Source: Myxococcales bacterium (lineage in GTDB: Bacteria > Myxococcota_A > UBA9160 > UBA4427). From it: a DNA stretch of 64,000 nt. Positions 38,995 to 49,734 of this stretch are shown here, piece after piece; position 1 is the first letter of the stretch; the number at the start of each line of letters is the position of its first letter. A model generated the notes under the pieces. The model did no database searches and was not told the origin of the DNA. It was given only the letters and a program-made list of their open reading frames with translations. The stretch covers positions 1 to 64,000 of the forward strand of contig DUCN01000056.1 of NCBI GenBank assembly GCA_012959805.1. The letters are read 5' to 3'. The position numbers were made by a program, and so were the translations under genes.

Positions 38995-40395
38995 ATGATG
39001 CCGCCGCCAGAGGATCAGTCCACGCCCATGCCAGAGTCGCCGGCATCGGATCCCCGAGACCGACTGCCCCGGGTGCTGTCCTTGTGGGACGCGTCGATGT
39101 TGATCGTCGCGTCGGTCGTCGGCAGTGGGATTTTCTTTACGCCCTCCCAGGTGGCAAGCCTACTACCGAGTGCCGGATTGATACTGCTTGCCTGGTTGGT
39201 GGGTGCGCTCCTGTCGATGGCTGGTGCGTTCACGAATGCGGAACTGGGCTCGATGTTTCCTCATGCCGGTGGCGATTACGTCTATCTGCGTGAAGGGTTT
39301 CATCCGGTGGCTGGTTTTCTGGTGGGCTGGCTGAGCTTCTTTGCCATTTACGCAGGAACGATCGCCGCACTGGCGATGGTCGTCGCTGGATCGCTTGCGA
39401 ATAGTCTGGGGGTTGGACGTACCGGGACGCTTGTTCTCGCAACGATCTTAATCCTCGGTTGTTCTCTGCTCAATCTTCGAGGCACCAAGATCGGTGCGCT
39501 GCTCAATAACCTGACTTCGGTGGCCAAGATCGCAGCGTTGCTGATCTTCGTGGTTCTCGGAACGCTCATCGGCGAGGGAAGCCTAACACCGTGGTTTGGA
39601 AGCGAGGTGGGCCTCGAGGCGGGCAATCGCGCGGCCGAGGGTCTCGATGCCTGGGTGCGCTTTGGGCAAGCGCTCTCACCCATCCTCTTCAGTTATCTAG
39701 GTTGGAATGCCTCGGTCTATGTTGCCAGTGAGATCAAGGATCCCGCGCGGAATCTACCCCGATCGCTCTTCCTGGGGTTGGGTCTGTGTGCGGTGCTCTA
39801 TCTCATCGTGAATTGCATCTATCTCTATGCGCTCACGCCGGCGGAATTGATGGCCGCGAGCGATTCGGGAGAAGCCGCCGCACGCAATCTCTTTGGGCCG
39901 ATCGGGGGGACACTGGTTGCTGGATTCGTGCTTGTCTCCGTGCTGGGCACGCTGAACGCGACAGTGCTGGTGGGTCCGAGGATCGTCTATGCGATGGCGC
40001 TAGACGGGCTGGTGGGCGGCGGGACTGATCGTGTCCACGCTGATTACCAGACGCCGGGTGTCGCGATCATTGTGCAGGCGGTCGTGGCCATCGGCCTCGT
40101 GTTTTTCCTGGAAACCTTCCCGAAGGCCCTGAACTTCACGGTCTTCGGAATCATTCTCGCCACTTCCGCGGATACGGCTGTGCTCTTCAGCCTGCGCATC
40201 CGACAACCCGAACGACTGCGGACTTATCGGACTTGGGGCTATCCATGGGTCCCCGGCATCTATCTCGCCGTCAATCTGGCCATCGGAACGGCGATGGTAC
40301 TGGGGAGTCCCCAAGAAACGCTGACGACGCTGGTGCTGCTTGCCTTCGGACTGCTGGTCTATTTCGGACTCGTCCGAAACGCGCAGAGTGCGTGA
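38995..40395 (+). CDS. APC-family amino-acid permease
   Basis: A 466-residue membrane transporter with about 12 hydrophobic segments. The first helix carries the APC-superfamily substrate motif SVVGSGIFFTPSQVA; later segments include AGGDYVYLREGFHPVAGFLVGW and SYLGWNASVYVASEIKDPARN, typical of LAT/PotE/YfnA-type amino-acid transporters. Substrate cannot be told from sequence. It starts at ATG 38995, about 90 bases after the YhaN-like gene. Confidence 0.9.
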   Translation: MMPPPEDQSTPMPESPASDPRDRLPRVLSLWDASMLIVASVVGSGIFFTPSQVASLLPSAGLILLAWLVGALLSMAGAFTNAELGSMFPHAGGDYVYLREGFHPVAGFLVGWLSFFAIYAGTIAALAMVVAGSLANSLGVGRTGTLVLATILILGCSLLNLRGTKIGALLNNLTSVAKIAALLIFVVLGTLIGEGSLTPWFGSEVGLEAGNRAAEGLDAWVRFGQALSPILFSYLGWNASVYVASEIKDPARNLPRSLFLGLGLCAVLYLIVNCIYLYALTPAELMAASDSGEAAARNLFGPIGGTLVAGFVLVSVLGTLNATVLVGPRIVYAMALDGLVGGGTDRVHADYQTPGVAIIVQAVVAIGLVFFLETFPKALNFTVFGIILATSADTAVLFSLRIRQPERLRTYRTWGYPWVPGIYLAVNLAIGTAMVLGSPQETLTTLVLLAFGLLVYFGLVRNAQSA

Positions 40396-40460
40396 TCTTC
40401 TGTCTACCTCGAATGGAGATTCTCCAGTAAGATCAAGCGATTCGAAGGAGTCCCAAAGGG

Positions 40461-40550
40461 ATGTGTGATTTCAACCGCGCGCTGAGCCTCAACCGGGCCG
40501 TCTTTACCGCCACCGGGACTGGCGCCGATCCGGCAGCGACCCCTCGCTAG
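40461..40550 (+). CDS. Possible 29-residue leader peptide
   Basis: A short frame with a good AAGGAG ribosome-binding site 10 bases before its ATG. It encodes 29 residues rich in Ala and Thr (TATGTG segment) and ends at TAG, followed 6 bases later by a hairpin. It lies upstream of an aminotransferase, homoserine dehydrogenase and threonine synthase, so a threonine- or alanine-sensing leader is conceivable. The next gene is 285 bases away and Thr codons are not clustered as the Leu codons are in the leuA leader, so this is weak. Confidence 0.25.
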   Translation: MCDFNRALSLNRAVFTATGTGADPAATPR

Positions 40551-40556
40551 CCCGTC

Positions 40557-40585
40557 GGGGCTCCTCCTAATCTCTCCCGAGCCCC
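40557..40585 (+). terminator. GC hairpin between permease and aminotransferase genes
   Basis: GGGGCTC (40557-40563) pairs with GAGCCCC (40579-40585) around a 15-base loop. There is no T-run, so it is either a weak terminator for the permease transcript or part of a leader structure. The remaining intergenic bases, 40586-40834, contain no gene I can support. Confidence 0.35.
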
Positions 40586-40834
40586 ATCCGCCGGAGTGGC
40601 ATCAGGTGATCGACGAAGGAGTTGGAGAGAAGCGGTGGGCGGTGGATCGAATGAGAGAACGATGGCGGGTGTTTCGGTTCCCGTCAGATCAGCAGAATTT
40701 GCGAGCAGCCCGAAGGCGTCGCAGCAGTCCCGCCTGGGGAAGCGACACACACAGCGACACCCGCTTCACCCAGCACGGGAACATAACTGGAACGAGGACG
40801 GGCGACGCCGCGAAGGGCCACAGGACTTTGAATC

Positions 40835-42055
40835 ATGACCACTGATTTTCGACACGACTTCAACAAACTGAATAGACTTCCCCCCTACATCCTCGCGGAA
40901 GTCACCGAGCTGACTCGCATCGCCCGACGGGCCGGTGAAGACATCATCGACCTCGGCATGGGCAATCCCGACCTCGCCACTCCCGATCATGTCATAGACA
41001 AGATCTGTGATGCGGCGCGTGACCCGCGCAACCATCGTTATTCCTCTTCACAGGGCATCCCCAATCTGCGCGCCGGCATCACTGAGTGGTATGCGCGGCG
41101 CCATGATGTCCACCTCGATCCTGAGACCGAGGCCGTGGCGGTCATCGGAGCGAAGGAAGGCCTCAGCCATTTTGTCTTGATGACGGTTGGCCCGGGCGAC
41201 GTCGTGCTCGTTCCCGATCCCGCGTATCCGATTCATCAATACTCCGTGATCATCGCGGGCGCCGATCTGCGCAAGGTCCCGCTGACCGAAGACTCGGATT
41301 TCATCGAAAACCTCGAACAAGCCGTGAGCCGGACTTGGCCGCGCCCGAAGATGTTGATCATTTCGTTTCCGGCCAATCCGACAACCCACGTGATCGATCT
41401 GCCTTTCTTCGAACGGATTGTTGAGTTCGCGCGCAAGCATGAGCTGATGGTGTTGCACGATTTCGCCTATGCCGAGATCGCATTTGATGGCTATAAGCCG
41501 CCGAGTATTCTCGAGGTTCCGGGAGCCAAAGACATCGCGATCGAGTTCGTCTCCTTCTCGAAGAGCCATTCCATGGCCGGTTGGCGAGTGGGGTTTGCCT
41601 GTGGCAATTCGCAAATGATCCACGCTTTGAAGCGCATCAAGAGTTATCTGGATTACGGAATGCCTCAGGCCATTCAAATCGGTGCGATCGCGGCCTTACG
41701 AGGGCCGCAGGATTGCGTGGCGGAGAACGTTGCAACCTATCAGGAACGTCGCGATGTCTTGATCGATGGTCTCGCGCAGCATGGCGGGGGATCCTGGAAG
41801 ATCGAGAAACCGCTCGGGACGATGTTTGTCTGGGCTCCGATTCCGGAACGCTTTCGTACGATGGGATCCCTGGAGTTTTCCAAGCGACTGCTCAAGGAGG
41901 CGGGTGTGGCCGTCTCGCCAGGTATCGGGTTTGGAGAAGCCGGGGAGGGCTTCGTGCGTTTCGCATTGGTCGAGAACAAACATCGGATTCGGCAGGCGGT
42001 GCGAGGCATTCGTCGCTTCGTTCGCGATGCCGTTGTTGACGAAGAAGTTGACTAA
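40835..42055 (+). CDS. PLP-dependent aminotransferase, AlaC-like
   Basis: A 406-residue class I/II aminotransferase. The PLP-binding Lys is in [15 protein letters not shown]; the substrate-binding [15 protein letters not shown] and the aspartate-containing [11 protein letters not shown] segments are present. The sequence resembles the AlaC group (pyruvate-glutamate) more than aspartate aminotransferases. It is followed by hom and thrC, so it may work in amino-acid synthesis from oxaloacetate or pyruvate; the exact substrate is not certain. Confidence 0.85.
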   Translation: MTTDFRHDFNKLNRLPPYILAEVTELTRIARRAGEDIIDLGMGNPDLATPDHVIDKICDAARDPRNHRYSSSQGIPNLRAGITEWYARRHDVHLDPETEAVAVIGAKEGLSHFVLMTVGPGDVVLVPDPAYPIHQYSVIIAGADLRKVPLTEDSDFIENLEQAVSRTWPRPKMLIISFPANPTTHVIDLPFFERIVEFARKHELMVLHDFAYAEIAFDGYKPPSILEVPGAKDIAIEFVSFSKSHSMAGWRVGFACGNSQMIHALKRIKSYLDYGMPQAIQIGAIAALRGPQDCVAENVATYQERRDVLIDGLAQHGGGSWKIEKPLGTMFVWAPIPERFRTMGSLEFSKRLLKEAGVAVSPGIGFGEAGEGFVRFALVENKHRIRQAVRGIRRFVRDAVVDEEVD

Positions 42056-42092
42056 GAGGTTGACGAAGAAAAGGGCGAGGAGTAGGCGAGCG

Positions 42093-43427
42093 ATGAGTGG
42101 TCAAGATGAACAGAAGCCAATCGGAGTTGGCCTGATCGGCTTTGGAACGATTGGAACGGGCGTGGTGAAGGTGTTGCGCGATAACGCCGAAGTGATCGAG
42201 CAGCGGCTGGGGTCCCGGCTGCGTCTGGTTCGAATCGCCGATCTCGACCTGGATACGGATCGCGGTGTCGATCTGTCGGGGATCGTGTTCGACGCCGATG
42301 CCTCTGCACTGATCGCAGATCCGGATGTTCAGATCGTGATCGAGTTGATCGGTGGCTATGACGTGCCACGCAAGTTCATCCTGGAGGCCTTCGCCGCAGG
42401 CAAGCACGTGGTCACCGCCAACAAGGCGTTACTCGCCTTGCATGGGCGCGAAATTTTTGGCGCGGCAGCGTCGGCCAGCGTCGAAGTGGCCTTCGAGGCA
42501 GCGGTCGGTGGGGGCATTCCCGTGCTCCGCTCTCTTCGCGAAGGACTGGCGGCGAACCAGATCGAGACTGTGCTTGGCATCTTGAATGGCACGACCAATT
42601 ACGTGCTGACCGAGATGGAGTCGACGGGCGAAGACTTCGATGTCGTTCTAAAGCGTGCGCAAGAGTTGGGTTACGCGGAGGCCGATCCGACATTCGATGT
42701 CGAGGGAATCGATGCCGCGCATAAGCTTGCGCTGATGACGACGATGGCCTTTGGTGCCGAGATCACCTTTGAGGATATTCCGACCACCGGGATTCGCGGG
42801 TTGTTGCCCATCGACTTCGAACTGGCCGCCCAGTTTGGCTATCGGATCAAGTTGCTGGGCATTGCGAAATGTCATCGGTCCGAAGACGGACAAGAGCGCA
42901 TCGAGGCGCGGGTTCAGCCGACGCTGGTGCGGGACTCGAGCCTGCTGGCGAAGGTGGATGGCGCGATGAATGCCGTTCTCGTGATCGGCAACGCGGTGGG
43001 CCCGACCCTCTATTACGGAGCGGGCGCCGGGGAAATGCCGACGGCGAGTGCCGTGGTTGGCGATTTGATGGAAATCGCGCGAGAAATCCGGCGCGGCGGA
43101 AGCGGTCCAGTCCCACCGCTTTCGTATTTCCCAGAACAGATCGGCCCGAAGCCGTTCGTTCCCGACGCAGAGCTCTCGGGTCGCCACTATCTTCGGATCA
43201 GCGTGAAGGACCAGCCCGGCCTACTCGGAAGGGTGACGAGTCTGCTCGGCGATGAAGCCGTTGCCGTCGAAACGGCCATGGTCCGTTCGGCGAATGGCTC
43301 GGATTCAATCATCCTGCTGACCGGTGTGGCTGCCGAAGATGGAATGCAGCGAGCCATCGTGCGTATCGTGGAGCTCGACGAAGTGACCGAGATGCCGCGG
43401 GTGATTCGCATCGAGGAGGAGGCGTAG
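42093..43427 (+). CDS. hom: Homoserine dehydrogenase
   Basis: A 444-residue enzyme reducing aspartate semialdehyde to homoserine. It has an N-terminal NAD(P)-binding domain ([18 protein letters not shown]), the catalytic domain with [11 protein letters not shown] and [14 protein letters not shown], and a C-terminal ACT domain ([19 protein letters not shown]) for feedback inhibition. ATG 42093 is chosen because the fold begins there; longer readings run back inside the aminotransferase gene. thrC follows 2 bases later. Confidence 0.96.
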   Translation: MSGQDEQKPIGVGLIGFGTIGTGVVKVLRDNAEVIEQRLGSRLRLVRIADLDLDTDRGVDLSGIVFDADASALIADPDVQIVIELIGGYDVPRKFILEAFAAGKHVVTANKALLALHGREIFGAAASASVEVAFEAAVGGGIPVLRSLREGLAANQIETVLGILNGTTNYVLTEMESTGEDFDVVLKRAQELGYAEADPTFDVEGIDAAHKLALMTTMAFGAEITFEDIPTTGIRGLLPIDFELAAQFGYRIKLLGIAKCHRSEDGQERIEARVQPTLVRDSSLLAKVDGAMNAVLVIGNAVGPTLYYGAGAGEMPTASAVVGDLMEIAREIRRGGSGPVPPLSYFPEQIGPKPFVPDAELSGRHYLRISVKDQPGLLGRVTSLLGDEAVAVETAMVRSANGSDSIILLTGVAAEDGMQRAIVRIVELDEVTEMPRVIRIEEEA

Positions 43428-43429
43428 CG

Positions 43430-44794
43430 ATGTCGACGGACGATCGCCAATCGAAGCCCCAGCCGAGAGCCTGGTTCGAGAGTCTGGACGATTCGCAGGA
43501 ACGCTATGGCCTGGACGAGGTGGTCTACACCGGTCAACGCGGTGGTCTACTGCAGGTCGTGCACGACATGGGCGAACTCGCCAAGACTTCTGCCGAAGAG
43601 TGGAAGGCGCTCTTCGACTCCAGAGCGCATCGCAATCAATGGCCGTACGGCTCCGGCGTCTGGGGCAAGAAGGAATGGGTGCTGCCGGATATCGACAACG
43701 AAAATGTCGTTTCCATGTACGAGGGCCACACGAATCTATTCTGGGCCGAGCGCTACGGGCGCGAGATCGGAATCGAGGACCTTTGGCTGAAGCTCTGCGG
43801 AAATTCTCACACGGGGTCTTTCAAGGACCTTGGGATGACGGTGTTGGTCTCGCAGGTGAAGCAGATGATTTCGAAGGGCGTGTCCATCCCGGCGGTCGCG
43901 TGTGCTTCGACCGGAGACACTTCCGCCGCGCTGGCCGCGTATGCGGCGGCCGCCGGAATTCCGGCGGTGGTCTTCCTGCCACGGGGCAAGATCTCGCTCG
44001 CCCAGTTGATTCAGCCCGTTGCCAATGGCGCCGTTGTCTTCGCTCTCGACACGGATTTCGATGGCTGTATGGACATCGTCCGGCAGGTCGCCGAGAAAGA
44101 CGGCGTGTATCTGGCGAACTCGATGAATAGCCTTCGGATCGAGGGACAGAAGACGGTGGGTCTCGAGATTGCGCAGCAACTCGATTGGAGCATGCCGGAC
44201 TGGCTGATCATTCCCGGTGGTAACCTGGGCAATGTCTCGGCGCTTGCGAAGGGGCTCGACATGCTCCTGGAGCTCGGGCTGATCTCGAAGCGTCCGCGAA
44301 TCTGCGTGGGGCAGGCCGAGGCCGCCAACCCCCTCTATCTGGCATATCAGCGTGATTTTGAAGTTTTTGAGCCGATCTCCGCTCGGACGACGGTGGCCTC
44401 CGCCATTCAAATCGGAAATCCCGTTTCCTACGCGAAGGCAGTCGATGCACTTCGACGTTATGACGGTGTGGTGGAACAGGCGACCGAGTCCGAGATCATG
44501 GAAGAATGCGCGCGTGCGGATCGTACGGGATTGTTCAATTGTCCCCATACCGGCGTTGCGCTGGTCGCGCTTCGGAAACTCCAGGAACGTGGGCTGGTCA
44601 AGAACAGCGAGCAGGTCGTTGTGATCTCGACCGCGCACGGGCTGAAATTTGTCGACTCGAAGCTCGCCTATCATTCGATGAAACTCGAAGGGATCGTTTC
44701 GGAACATCCGAATCCGCTTATCGAATTGCCCGCGGACTACCAGGCCGTGCGGGATTCGATGCTTCGAGAGATTGAGACGAGGTTCGTGGACTGA
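43430..44794 (+). CDS. thrC: Threonine synthase
   Basis: A 454-residue PLP enzyme converting O-phosphohomoserine to threonine. The PLP Lys is in [16 protein letters not shown], the phosphate-binding loop in [14 protein letters not shown], and [18 protein letters not shown] is typical. The N-terminal region ([19 protein letters not shown]) is like the longer bacterial ThrC form. It directly follows hom; no thrB (homoserine kinase) is nearby. The stop overlaps the riboflavin-synthase start by one base. Confidence 0.95.
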   Translation: MSTDDRQSKPQPRAWFESLDDSQERYGLDEVVYTGQRGGLLQVVHDMGELAKTSAEEWKALFDSRAHRNQWPYGSGVWGKKEWVLPDIDNENVVSMYEGHTNLFWAERYGREIGIEDLWLKLCGNSHTGSFKDLGMTVLVSQVKQMISKGVSIPAVACASTGDTSAALAAYAAAAGIPAVVFLPRGKISLAQLIQPVANGAVVFALDTDFDGCMDIVRQVAEKDGVYLANSMNSLRIEGQKTVGLEIAQQLDWSMPDWLIIPGGNLGNVSALAKGLDMLLELGLISKRPRICVGQAEAANPLYLAYQRDFEVFEPISARTTVASAIQIGNPVSYAKAVDALRRYDGVVEQATESEIMEECARADRTGLFNCPHTGVALVALRKLQERGLVKNSEQVVVISTAHGLKFVDSKLAYHSMKLEGIVSEHPNPLIELPADYQAVRDSMLREIETRFVD

Positions 44795-45435
44795 TGTTTA
44801 CTGGGATTGTGGAAACGATTGGAAAGATCCAAGCCATCGAGCAGAAGTCTGATCTCGCCGAGCTCGAGATCGATCTGGGGCCGATTGCCGAGGGTGTAAA
44901 ACTGGGCGATAGCATCGCAGTGGCCGGTTGCTGCCTGACCGTGTCCGTGGTGGAGCCTTCGAGTTTTCGCTTCGAAGCGATTCCCGAGACGCTTGAAAAG
45001 ACACGCATCGGCGGGCTTGCTGCGGGTGATGTCGTGAATCTAGAACGTGCGATGTCTTCGGCGGGGCGCTTTGACGGACATCTTGTACAGGGCCATGTGG
45101 ATGGTGTCGGGCGCGTTCGGCGTTTCGATCGAGAGCAGCACGAGGCGCTGCTTCATATCGCGTGTGGCGCGGAGATTGCGGGTCAACTCGTGGACAAGGG
45201 GTCGGTCACAATCGATGGGGTGTCACTGACGGTGGTTGAGGTGGTGGCGGATGGCTTTCACGTCGCATTGATTCCCTATACGCTGGAAGTGACGACGCTT
45301 TCGGATCTCGAAATCGGGGACACGGTGAATCTCGAAGTGGATATCTTTGGAAAATACGTGAAGCAATATCTGGATCGCGTGTTGCCGAATCTTGTCGCAT
45401 CGGCACAAGCTGCGGGGCCTGATGCTTCTAACTGA
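44794..45435 (+). CDS. ribE: Riboflavin synthase, alpha chain
   Basis: A 213-residue riboflavin synthase that dismutates two 6,7-dimethyl-8-ribityllumazine molecules. It has the typical [10 protein letters not shown] start and two homologous lumazine-binding barrels (GDSIAVAGCCLTV, FDGHLVQGHVDGVG in the first; KGSVTIDGVSLTV in the second). ribD, ribB/A and ribH are not in the window. The end overlaps the protease gene downstream. Confidence 0.96.
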   Translation: MFTGIVETIGKIQAIEQKSDLAELEIDLGPIAEGVKLGDSIAVAGCCLTVSVVEPSSFRFEAIPETLEKTRIGGLAAGDVVNLERAMSSAGRFDGHLVQGHVDGVGRVRRFDREQHEALLHIACGAEIAGQLVDKGSVTIDGVSLTVVEVVADGFHVALIPYTLEVTTLSDLEIGDTVNLEVDIFGKYVKQYLDRVLPNLVASAQAAGPDASN

Positions 45436-48355
45436 CCGCGAACACCGGATTCAGCACAGCCAAAGGCAGAGCAGACAGTATCGACACACACGATTCACGG
45501 GCCTGTCGATCGCCCTGTTTTCTGTTTTTGTCGCTTTGCCCGCTCATGCCGTTACCGAAGCCCGCGCCTGGCAAGAAACCCTGGATCGCGTTGCCTCGGC
45601 GGTCGTCGTGCTTCGCGTCTCCACGCCGCGGGCTTTCGATGACCAGGTTCCCGGAACCTCGACTGCGACCGGGTTCGTCGTCGACGAAGAACTTGGGCTG
45701 ATCCTGACGAACCGGCACGTTGTCACACCCGGTCCTGTGGTCGCCGAAGCCGTCTTCCAAAACAATGAAGAGGTCGAAATCCAGGCGGTCTACCGGGACC
45801 CCGTACACGATTTCGGGATCTTTCGTTACGACCCGAAGAGGGTTCGATTCATTGATTCGGGACAGCTCGAACTCGACCCTGCTCGCGCGAAGGTGGGGAC
45901 CGAGATTCGAGTCGTCGGAAACGATGCCGGCGAGAAGCTGTCGATTCTTCAGGGTACGATCGCGCGGCTGGACCGCGCCGCACCCGTCTATGGCCGCGCC
46001 ACCTTCAACGACTTCAATACCTTCTACATCCAGGCGGCCTCGGGAACCTCGGGAGGATCCTCTGGCTCTCCGGTCATCGACATCGATGGGCGAGTCGTCG
46101 CGCTGAATGCCGGCGGTAGCGTGCGGGCGGCCACCAGTTTCTATCTGCCGCTGGACCGGGTGAAACGTGCCATCGAACTGATTCGCAAGGGCGATGAAGT
46201 CACGCGTGGGACGATTCAGGTCGTGTTCGGGCACAAGCCCTTCGATGAAGTGCGCCGGCTGGGTCTTCGCGCCGAGACGGAGGCTTCGGTTCGAGCGCAC
46301 TTCAAATCCGGGATCGGAATGCTGGTCGTTCGCGAAGTCGTACCTGAGGGTCCCGCCATCGACGCCCTCGAGGTGGGGGATGTGATCGTCCGTGTAGACG
46401 GCCGTTTCGTGAACTCGTTCTTGCCGATCGAAGAGCTGTTGGATGACCATGTGGGCGAGACGATCGTATTTGACCTCGAACGCGGGGGAACACCGCTGCA
46501 GGTCGAGATTCCGATTGCCGATCTGCACGAGATCACGCCATCAAGCTATCTCGAATACGGCGGTGGGGTCCTCAACTCACTGTCCTATCACTTGGCGCGC
46601 AACGCTTCGGTGCCCGTGGGCGGAGTTTATGTGGCGAGCGCGGGCTACGCGTTTCGCCGGGCTGGCGTGCCGCGGAACGCAGTGATCACCCATCTCGGGG
46701 GCGAGCCGACGCCGACTTTGAAGCGCTTTGAAACAGTGCTCTCGGGACAGCCGGATCAGTCGCGCTTTTCGATGCGATTTTTCTTGCTGAGCCAACCCAA
46801 TTCCGAGCGGGTCGCTGTCTTGAGAAATGACCGGCGCTGGTTTTCGATGCGGCATTGCGTTCGCGACGACGCGACGGGTCATTGGCCCTGCACCGAATCG
46901 CCTAAGTCTCCGCGCCCCTTAGCGCCCAAAGGGGGGGAGACCGGTTTCGATGTCGACGGGCCCTGGGCGGTACGCCGAATCGCGTCGTCCCTGGTGATGG
47001 TCCGTACTTCAATTCCGTACCGACTGGACGGCGTGCACGGCGAACAGTTTCACGGAACGGGGTTGATCGTCGATGCGCGCGAGGGTCTGGTGGTTGTCGA
47101 TCGTGAAACGGTTCCGATTGCTCTGGCCGATATCACGCTGACCTTCAACGGATCTCTCGAGGTGCCGGGCGAACTCATCTATCTCCACCCGGAGCGAAAT
47201 CTCGCCGTCCTTCGTTACGACCCAGCACTGATCGGCGAGACCAAAGTTCGAGCAGCGTGCCTGCGTGAGACCGAACTCGATGTGGGTGACGAAGTCTGGA
47301 TGGTCGGACTGACCTCGACCGAGCGCATCGTTTCTCGCAGGACGCGTATCGCTCGCCGTGAGCCGCTGCAGATGCCTCTTACGCACCCGCCGCGATTTCG
47401 GCAAACCAATCTCGAGATCACGACTTTGGAGGACGCTGCACAAACCGTCGGCGGCGTACTGATGGATCGGCTGGGCCGAGTCAGCGCGCTCTGGGCCTCT
47501 TTTAGCACCGGCAGTGGGAACTCGACGGAGGGATTCTTTGCCGGTATCCCCACGCAAGAGATCAACCGCATGATCGGCCCGGTGCGCGCGAGTCTTCCGG
47601 TTGCCTGGCATTCTCTTGGCCTCGAATTGGATCTGCTGACCCTCGCTTCGGCACGAGATCGAGGCCTGTCCGATTCTCAGGCTCGCAGACTCGAGAAGCA
47701 CGACCCTGAAGGGCGACGGGTTTTGACCGTGGTGCGCCGAAGCGCGAACATGCCGGGTGAACTGCTCTTTCGGGAAGGTGATCTGATCTTGTCGATCGAC
47801 GGTGATCCGGTCACTCGGCCGCAACACCTCGGCCGTGCGACCCGCGCCGGACGATTCGTCTTCGAGATTCTCCGTGATGGCGAAGAGTTGACCATCGAGG
47901 TCGAACCCCAGGAAATGGCGGGGGAGGGCACGACACGCGCAGTGCTCTGGTCGGGGGCGCTGCTCCAGGCTCCGCACCCGGCGCTGTCTTCACAATTTGG
48001 AATTCCGGCGGGTGGCGTCTATGTATCCCGACATTGGTACGGATCGCCGTCGACCCGCTACCACCTCGAGGCCACTAGCCGTATCGTCGAAGTGGATGGC
48101 CACCCCGTTTCGGATCTCGACTCGTTCCTGGTGGCGGTGTCGAGCAAGCAAGACCGGGATGCCGTTCGGTTAAAGACGATCGATCTCGATGGCAAGCCGA
48201 GTGTGATCACGCTGAAGCTGGAACTCGAGTATTGGCCGACTTACGAACTCCGACGAAACGATGGCGTCTGGGAGCGTGTGAGCGGACTCGATTCGGCTGA
48301 TGAAGAGAAGCTGAGTTGGGCGCGGCACGCTGAGGCCCCGCCGGCCCGACCCTGA
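45422..48355 (+). CDS. Periplasmic tandem HtrA-like serine protease (Nma111-like architecture)
   Basis: A 977-residue exported protein. A signal peptide (GLSIALFSVFVALPAHA) is predicted to be cut after about residue 43. The first trypsin-like domain has the full triad: His99 in ILTNRHVV, Asp130 in DPVHDFGIFRYD, and Ser near 214 in SGTSGGSSGSPVID. PDZ-like regions follow (VPEGPAIDALEVGDVIVRVDG). A second protease-like half begins near residue 520 but has DRETV where His is expected and VGGVLMD where Ser is expected, so it looks inactive; a further PDZ region ends the protein. This active-plus-dead tandem resembles yeast Nma111. The start overlaps ribE by 14 bases. Confidence 0.85.
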   Translation: MLLTDREHRIQHSQRQSRQYRHTRFTGLSIALFSVFVALPAHAVTEARAWQETLDRVASAVVVLRVSTPRAFDDQVPGTSTATGFVVDEELGLILTNRHVVTPGPVVAEAVFQNNEEVEIQAVYRDPVHDFGIFRYDPKRVRFIDSGQLELDPARAKVGTEIRVVGNDAGEKLSILQGTIARLDRAAPVYGRATFNDFNTFYIQAASGTSGGSSGSPVIDIDGRVVALNAGGSVRAATSFYLPLDRVKRAIELIRKGDEVTRGTIQVVFGHKPFDEVRRLGLRAETEASVRAHFKSGIGMLVVREVVPEGPAIDALEVGDVIVRVDGRFVNSFLPIEELLDDHVGETIVFDLERGGTPLQVEIPIADLHEITPSSYLEYGGGVLNSLSYHLARNASVPVGGVYVASAGYAFRRAGVPRNAVITHLGGEPTPTLKRFETVLSGQPDQSRFSMRFFLLSQPNSERVAVLRNDRRWFSMRHCVRDDATGHWPCTESPKSPRPLAPKGGETGFDVDGPWAVRRIASSLVMVRTSIPYRLDGVHGEQFHGTGLIVDAREGLVVVDRETVPIALADITLTFNGSLEVPGELIYLHPERNLAVLRYDPALIGETKVRAACLRETELDVGDEVWMVGLTSTERIVSRRTRIARREPLQMPLTHPPRFRQTNLEITTLEDAAQTVGGVLMDRLGRVSALWASFSTGSGNSTEGFFAGIPTQEINRMIGPVRASLPVAWHSLGLELDLLTLASARDRGLSDSQARRLEKHDPEGRRVLTVVRRSANMPGELLFREGDLILSIDGDPVTRPQHLGRATRAGRFVFEILRDGEELTIEVEPQEMAGEGTTRAVLWSGALLQAPHPALSSQFGIPAGGVYVSRHWYGSPSTRYHLEATSRIVEVDGHPVSDLDSFLVAVSSKQDRDAVRLKTIDLDGKPSVITLKLELEYWPTYELRRNDGVWERVSGLDSADEEKLSWARHAEAPPARP

Positions 48356-48378
48356 TGACGGGCTGGACGCGCGCTTTC

Positions 48379-49734
48379 CTAGACGAGACGATCCAGCAGC
48401 AGCGTGGCGAAGCCCAGGAATGAGAAGAATCCGAGAGCGTCGGCTGCAAACGTTACCAGGATTCCGGATCCGAGTGCCGGGTCCAGCCCCATGGCCTTCA
48501 AGATCAGGGGTACGGCAGCGCCGAAGAGGCTGGCGGTGACCATCGTGACCATCATGGCGAGTAGGAGCACCACGCCCATATAAATGTTGCCGTGCAGCAG
48601 GAAGGCCATGCCGCCACTGATCAGTCCCGCTGTCATGCCAACGACGAGGCCGACCCACATCTCCTTGCCGACGGCGCGCAGTCCGCTGGAGAATTCGATT
48701 TCGCCTAGCGCGATGGCGCGGGTGATGACCGTGAGCGTCTGAATGCCGCCATTGCCGCCGACACCGGCGACCACGGGGAGGAAGATCGCAAGTCCCACCA
48801 TCTGTTCGATTGTCCCCTCGAAGATGCCGATCACGGCACCTGCTGTGAACGCCGTACAGAGATTGAGGAGCATCCAGGGCAGGCGCTTCTTGATGGAAAC
48901 CCGGGCCGAAGTAAAGACACGATCCTCTTCCGAGAGTCCCGCAAGGTTGTAGATGTCCTGGGTGGCTTCTTCGGTGATCACGTCAATCACATCATCGACC
49001 GTGATCACACCGAGCATTGTGCCGTCGACGTCCGTGACCGGAATCGCCAGCAAGTCGTAGCGGGCAACCAGCTGAGCAACTTCTTCCTGATCCGCGTCCG
49101 GCGGCGTGCTCAGCATCTCGCTGATGGCGAGTTCGCCCACCAGCGTGTTCGGCTGGGCCATGACCAGCCTCCGGATCGGCACGATTCCCGTTAGTCGCTG
49201 GAGTTCGTCGACGACGTAGAGATAGAGGGTCTCCTCACTGGAATCGATTTGAGAGGCGCGGAGCGAGTCGATGGCTTCCTGCGACGTCATCTTCTCGTCG
49301 AGTGCCGAGAAGTTCGTGGTCATCGCACGACCCGCGCTGCGAGGTGGGTACAGTTCGGCGTGGCGGAGCTCGTCGCGGCGAGATTGAGGCAGGAGCTTTG
49401 TGACCGGTTCGCGTCGCTCCTCCGGGATCGCATCGACGAGTTCGAGCAGGTCGTCCATTTCGAGGCGGGTCAGAAGCTCCGCCATGCGCTCGTTCGAGAT
49501 CGCCTCGATGATCTCCGGAAGGAGTTCGGGCGGGAGTTCTCGCAGCATCGTCGCGGCACGGCGATGCTTGAAGAGCAAGTCGATTACGATGCGGATCTCG
49601 CCCGGCGTGAGGTCAGAAAGCATCGGGCCAAGGTCGGCGGGGTGAATTCTCTCGAGGACTTTTTCAGCCCGAAGATGCGCGCCCGATTTCAACAACCGGC
49701 GGAGGATTCGGGTTGTGACGACGGGCTGGGCCAT
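48379..49734 (-). CDS. mgtE: Magnesium transporter MgtE
   Basis: A 451-residue Mg2+ channel. It has the N-terminal MgtE domain (LERIHPADLGPMLSDL), two CBS domains (PRSAGRAMTTNFSALDEKMT; IPVTDVDGTMLGVITVDDVIDVI), the plug helix and five C-terminal TM helices with PVVAGVGGNGGIQTLTVITR, the pore signature. The ATG has an AAGGAGG site upstream. It is convergent with the protease gene; the two stops are about 20 bases apart. Confidence 0.96.
   Translation of the reverse strand: MAQPVVTTRILRRLLKSGAHLRAEKVLERIHPADLGPMLSDLTPGEIRIVIDLLFKHRRAATMLRELPPELLPEIIEAISNERMAELLTRLEMDDLLELVDAIPEERREPVTKLLPQSRRDELRHAELYPPRSAGRAMTTNFSALDEKMTSQEAIDSLRASQIDSSEETLYLYVVDELQRLTGIVPIRRLVMAQPNTLVGELAISEMLSTPPDADQEEVAQLVARYDLLAIPVTDVDGTMLGVITVDDVIDVITEEATQDIYNLAGLSEEDRVFTSARVSIKKRLPWMLLNLCTAFTAGAVIGIFEGTIEQMVGLAIFLPVVAGVGGNGGIQTLTVITRAIALGEIEFSSGLRAVGKEMWVGLVVGMTAGLISGGMAFLLHGNIYMGVVLLLAMMVTMVTASLFGAAVPLILKAMGLDPALGSGILVTFAADALGFFSFLGFATLLLDRLV

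Noticed and set aside
40596..40838. 80-residue frames between permease and aminotransferase
   Set aside because: Two overlapping frames of similar length, Arg/Ser-rich and without any motif, in a GC-rich spacer; typical of chance frames.
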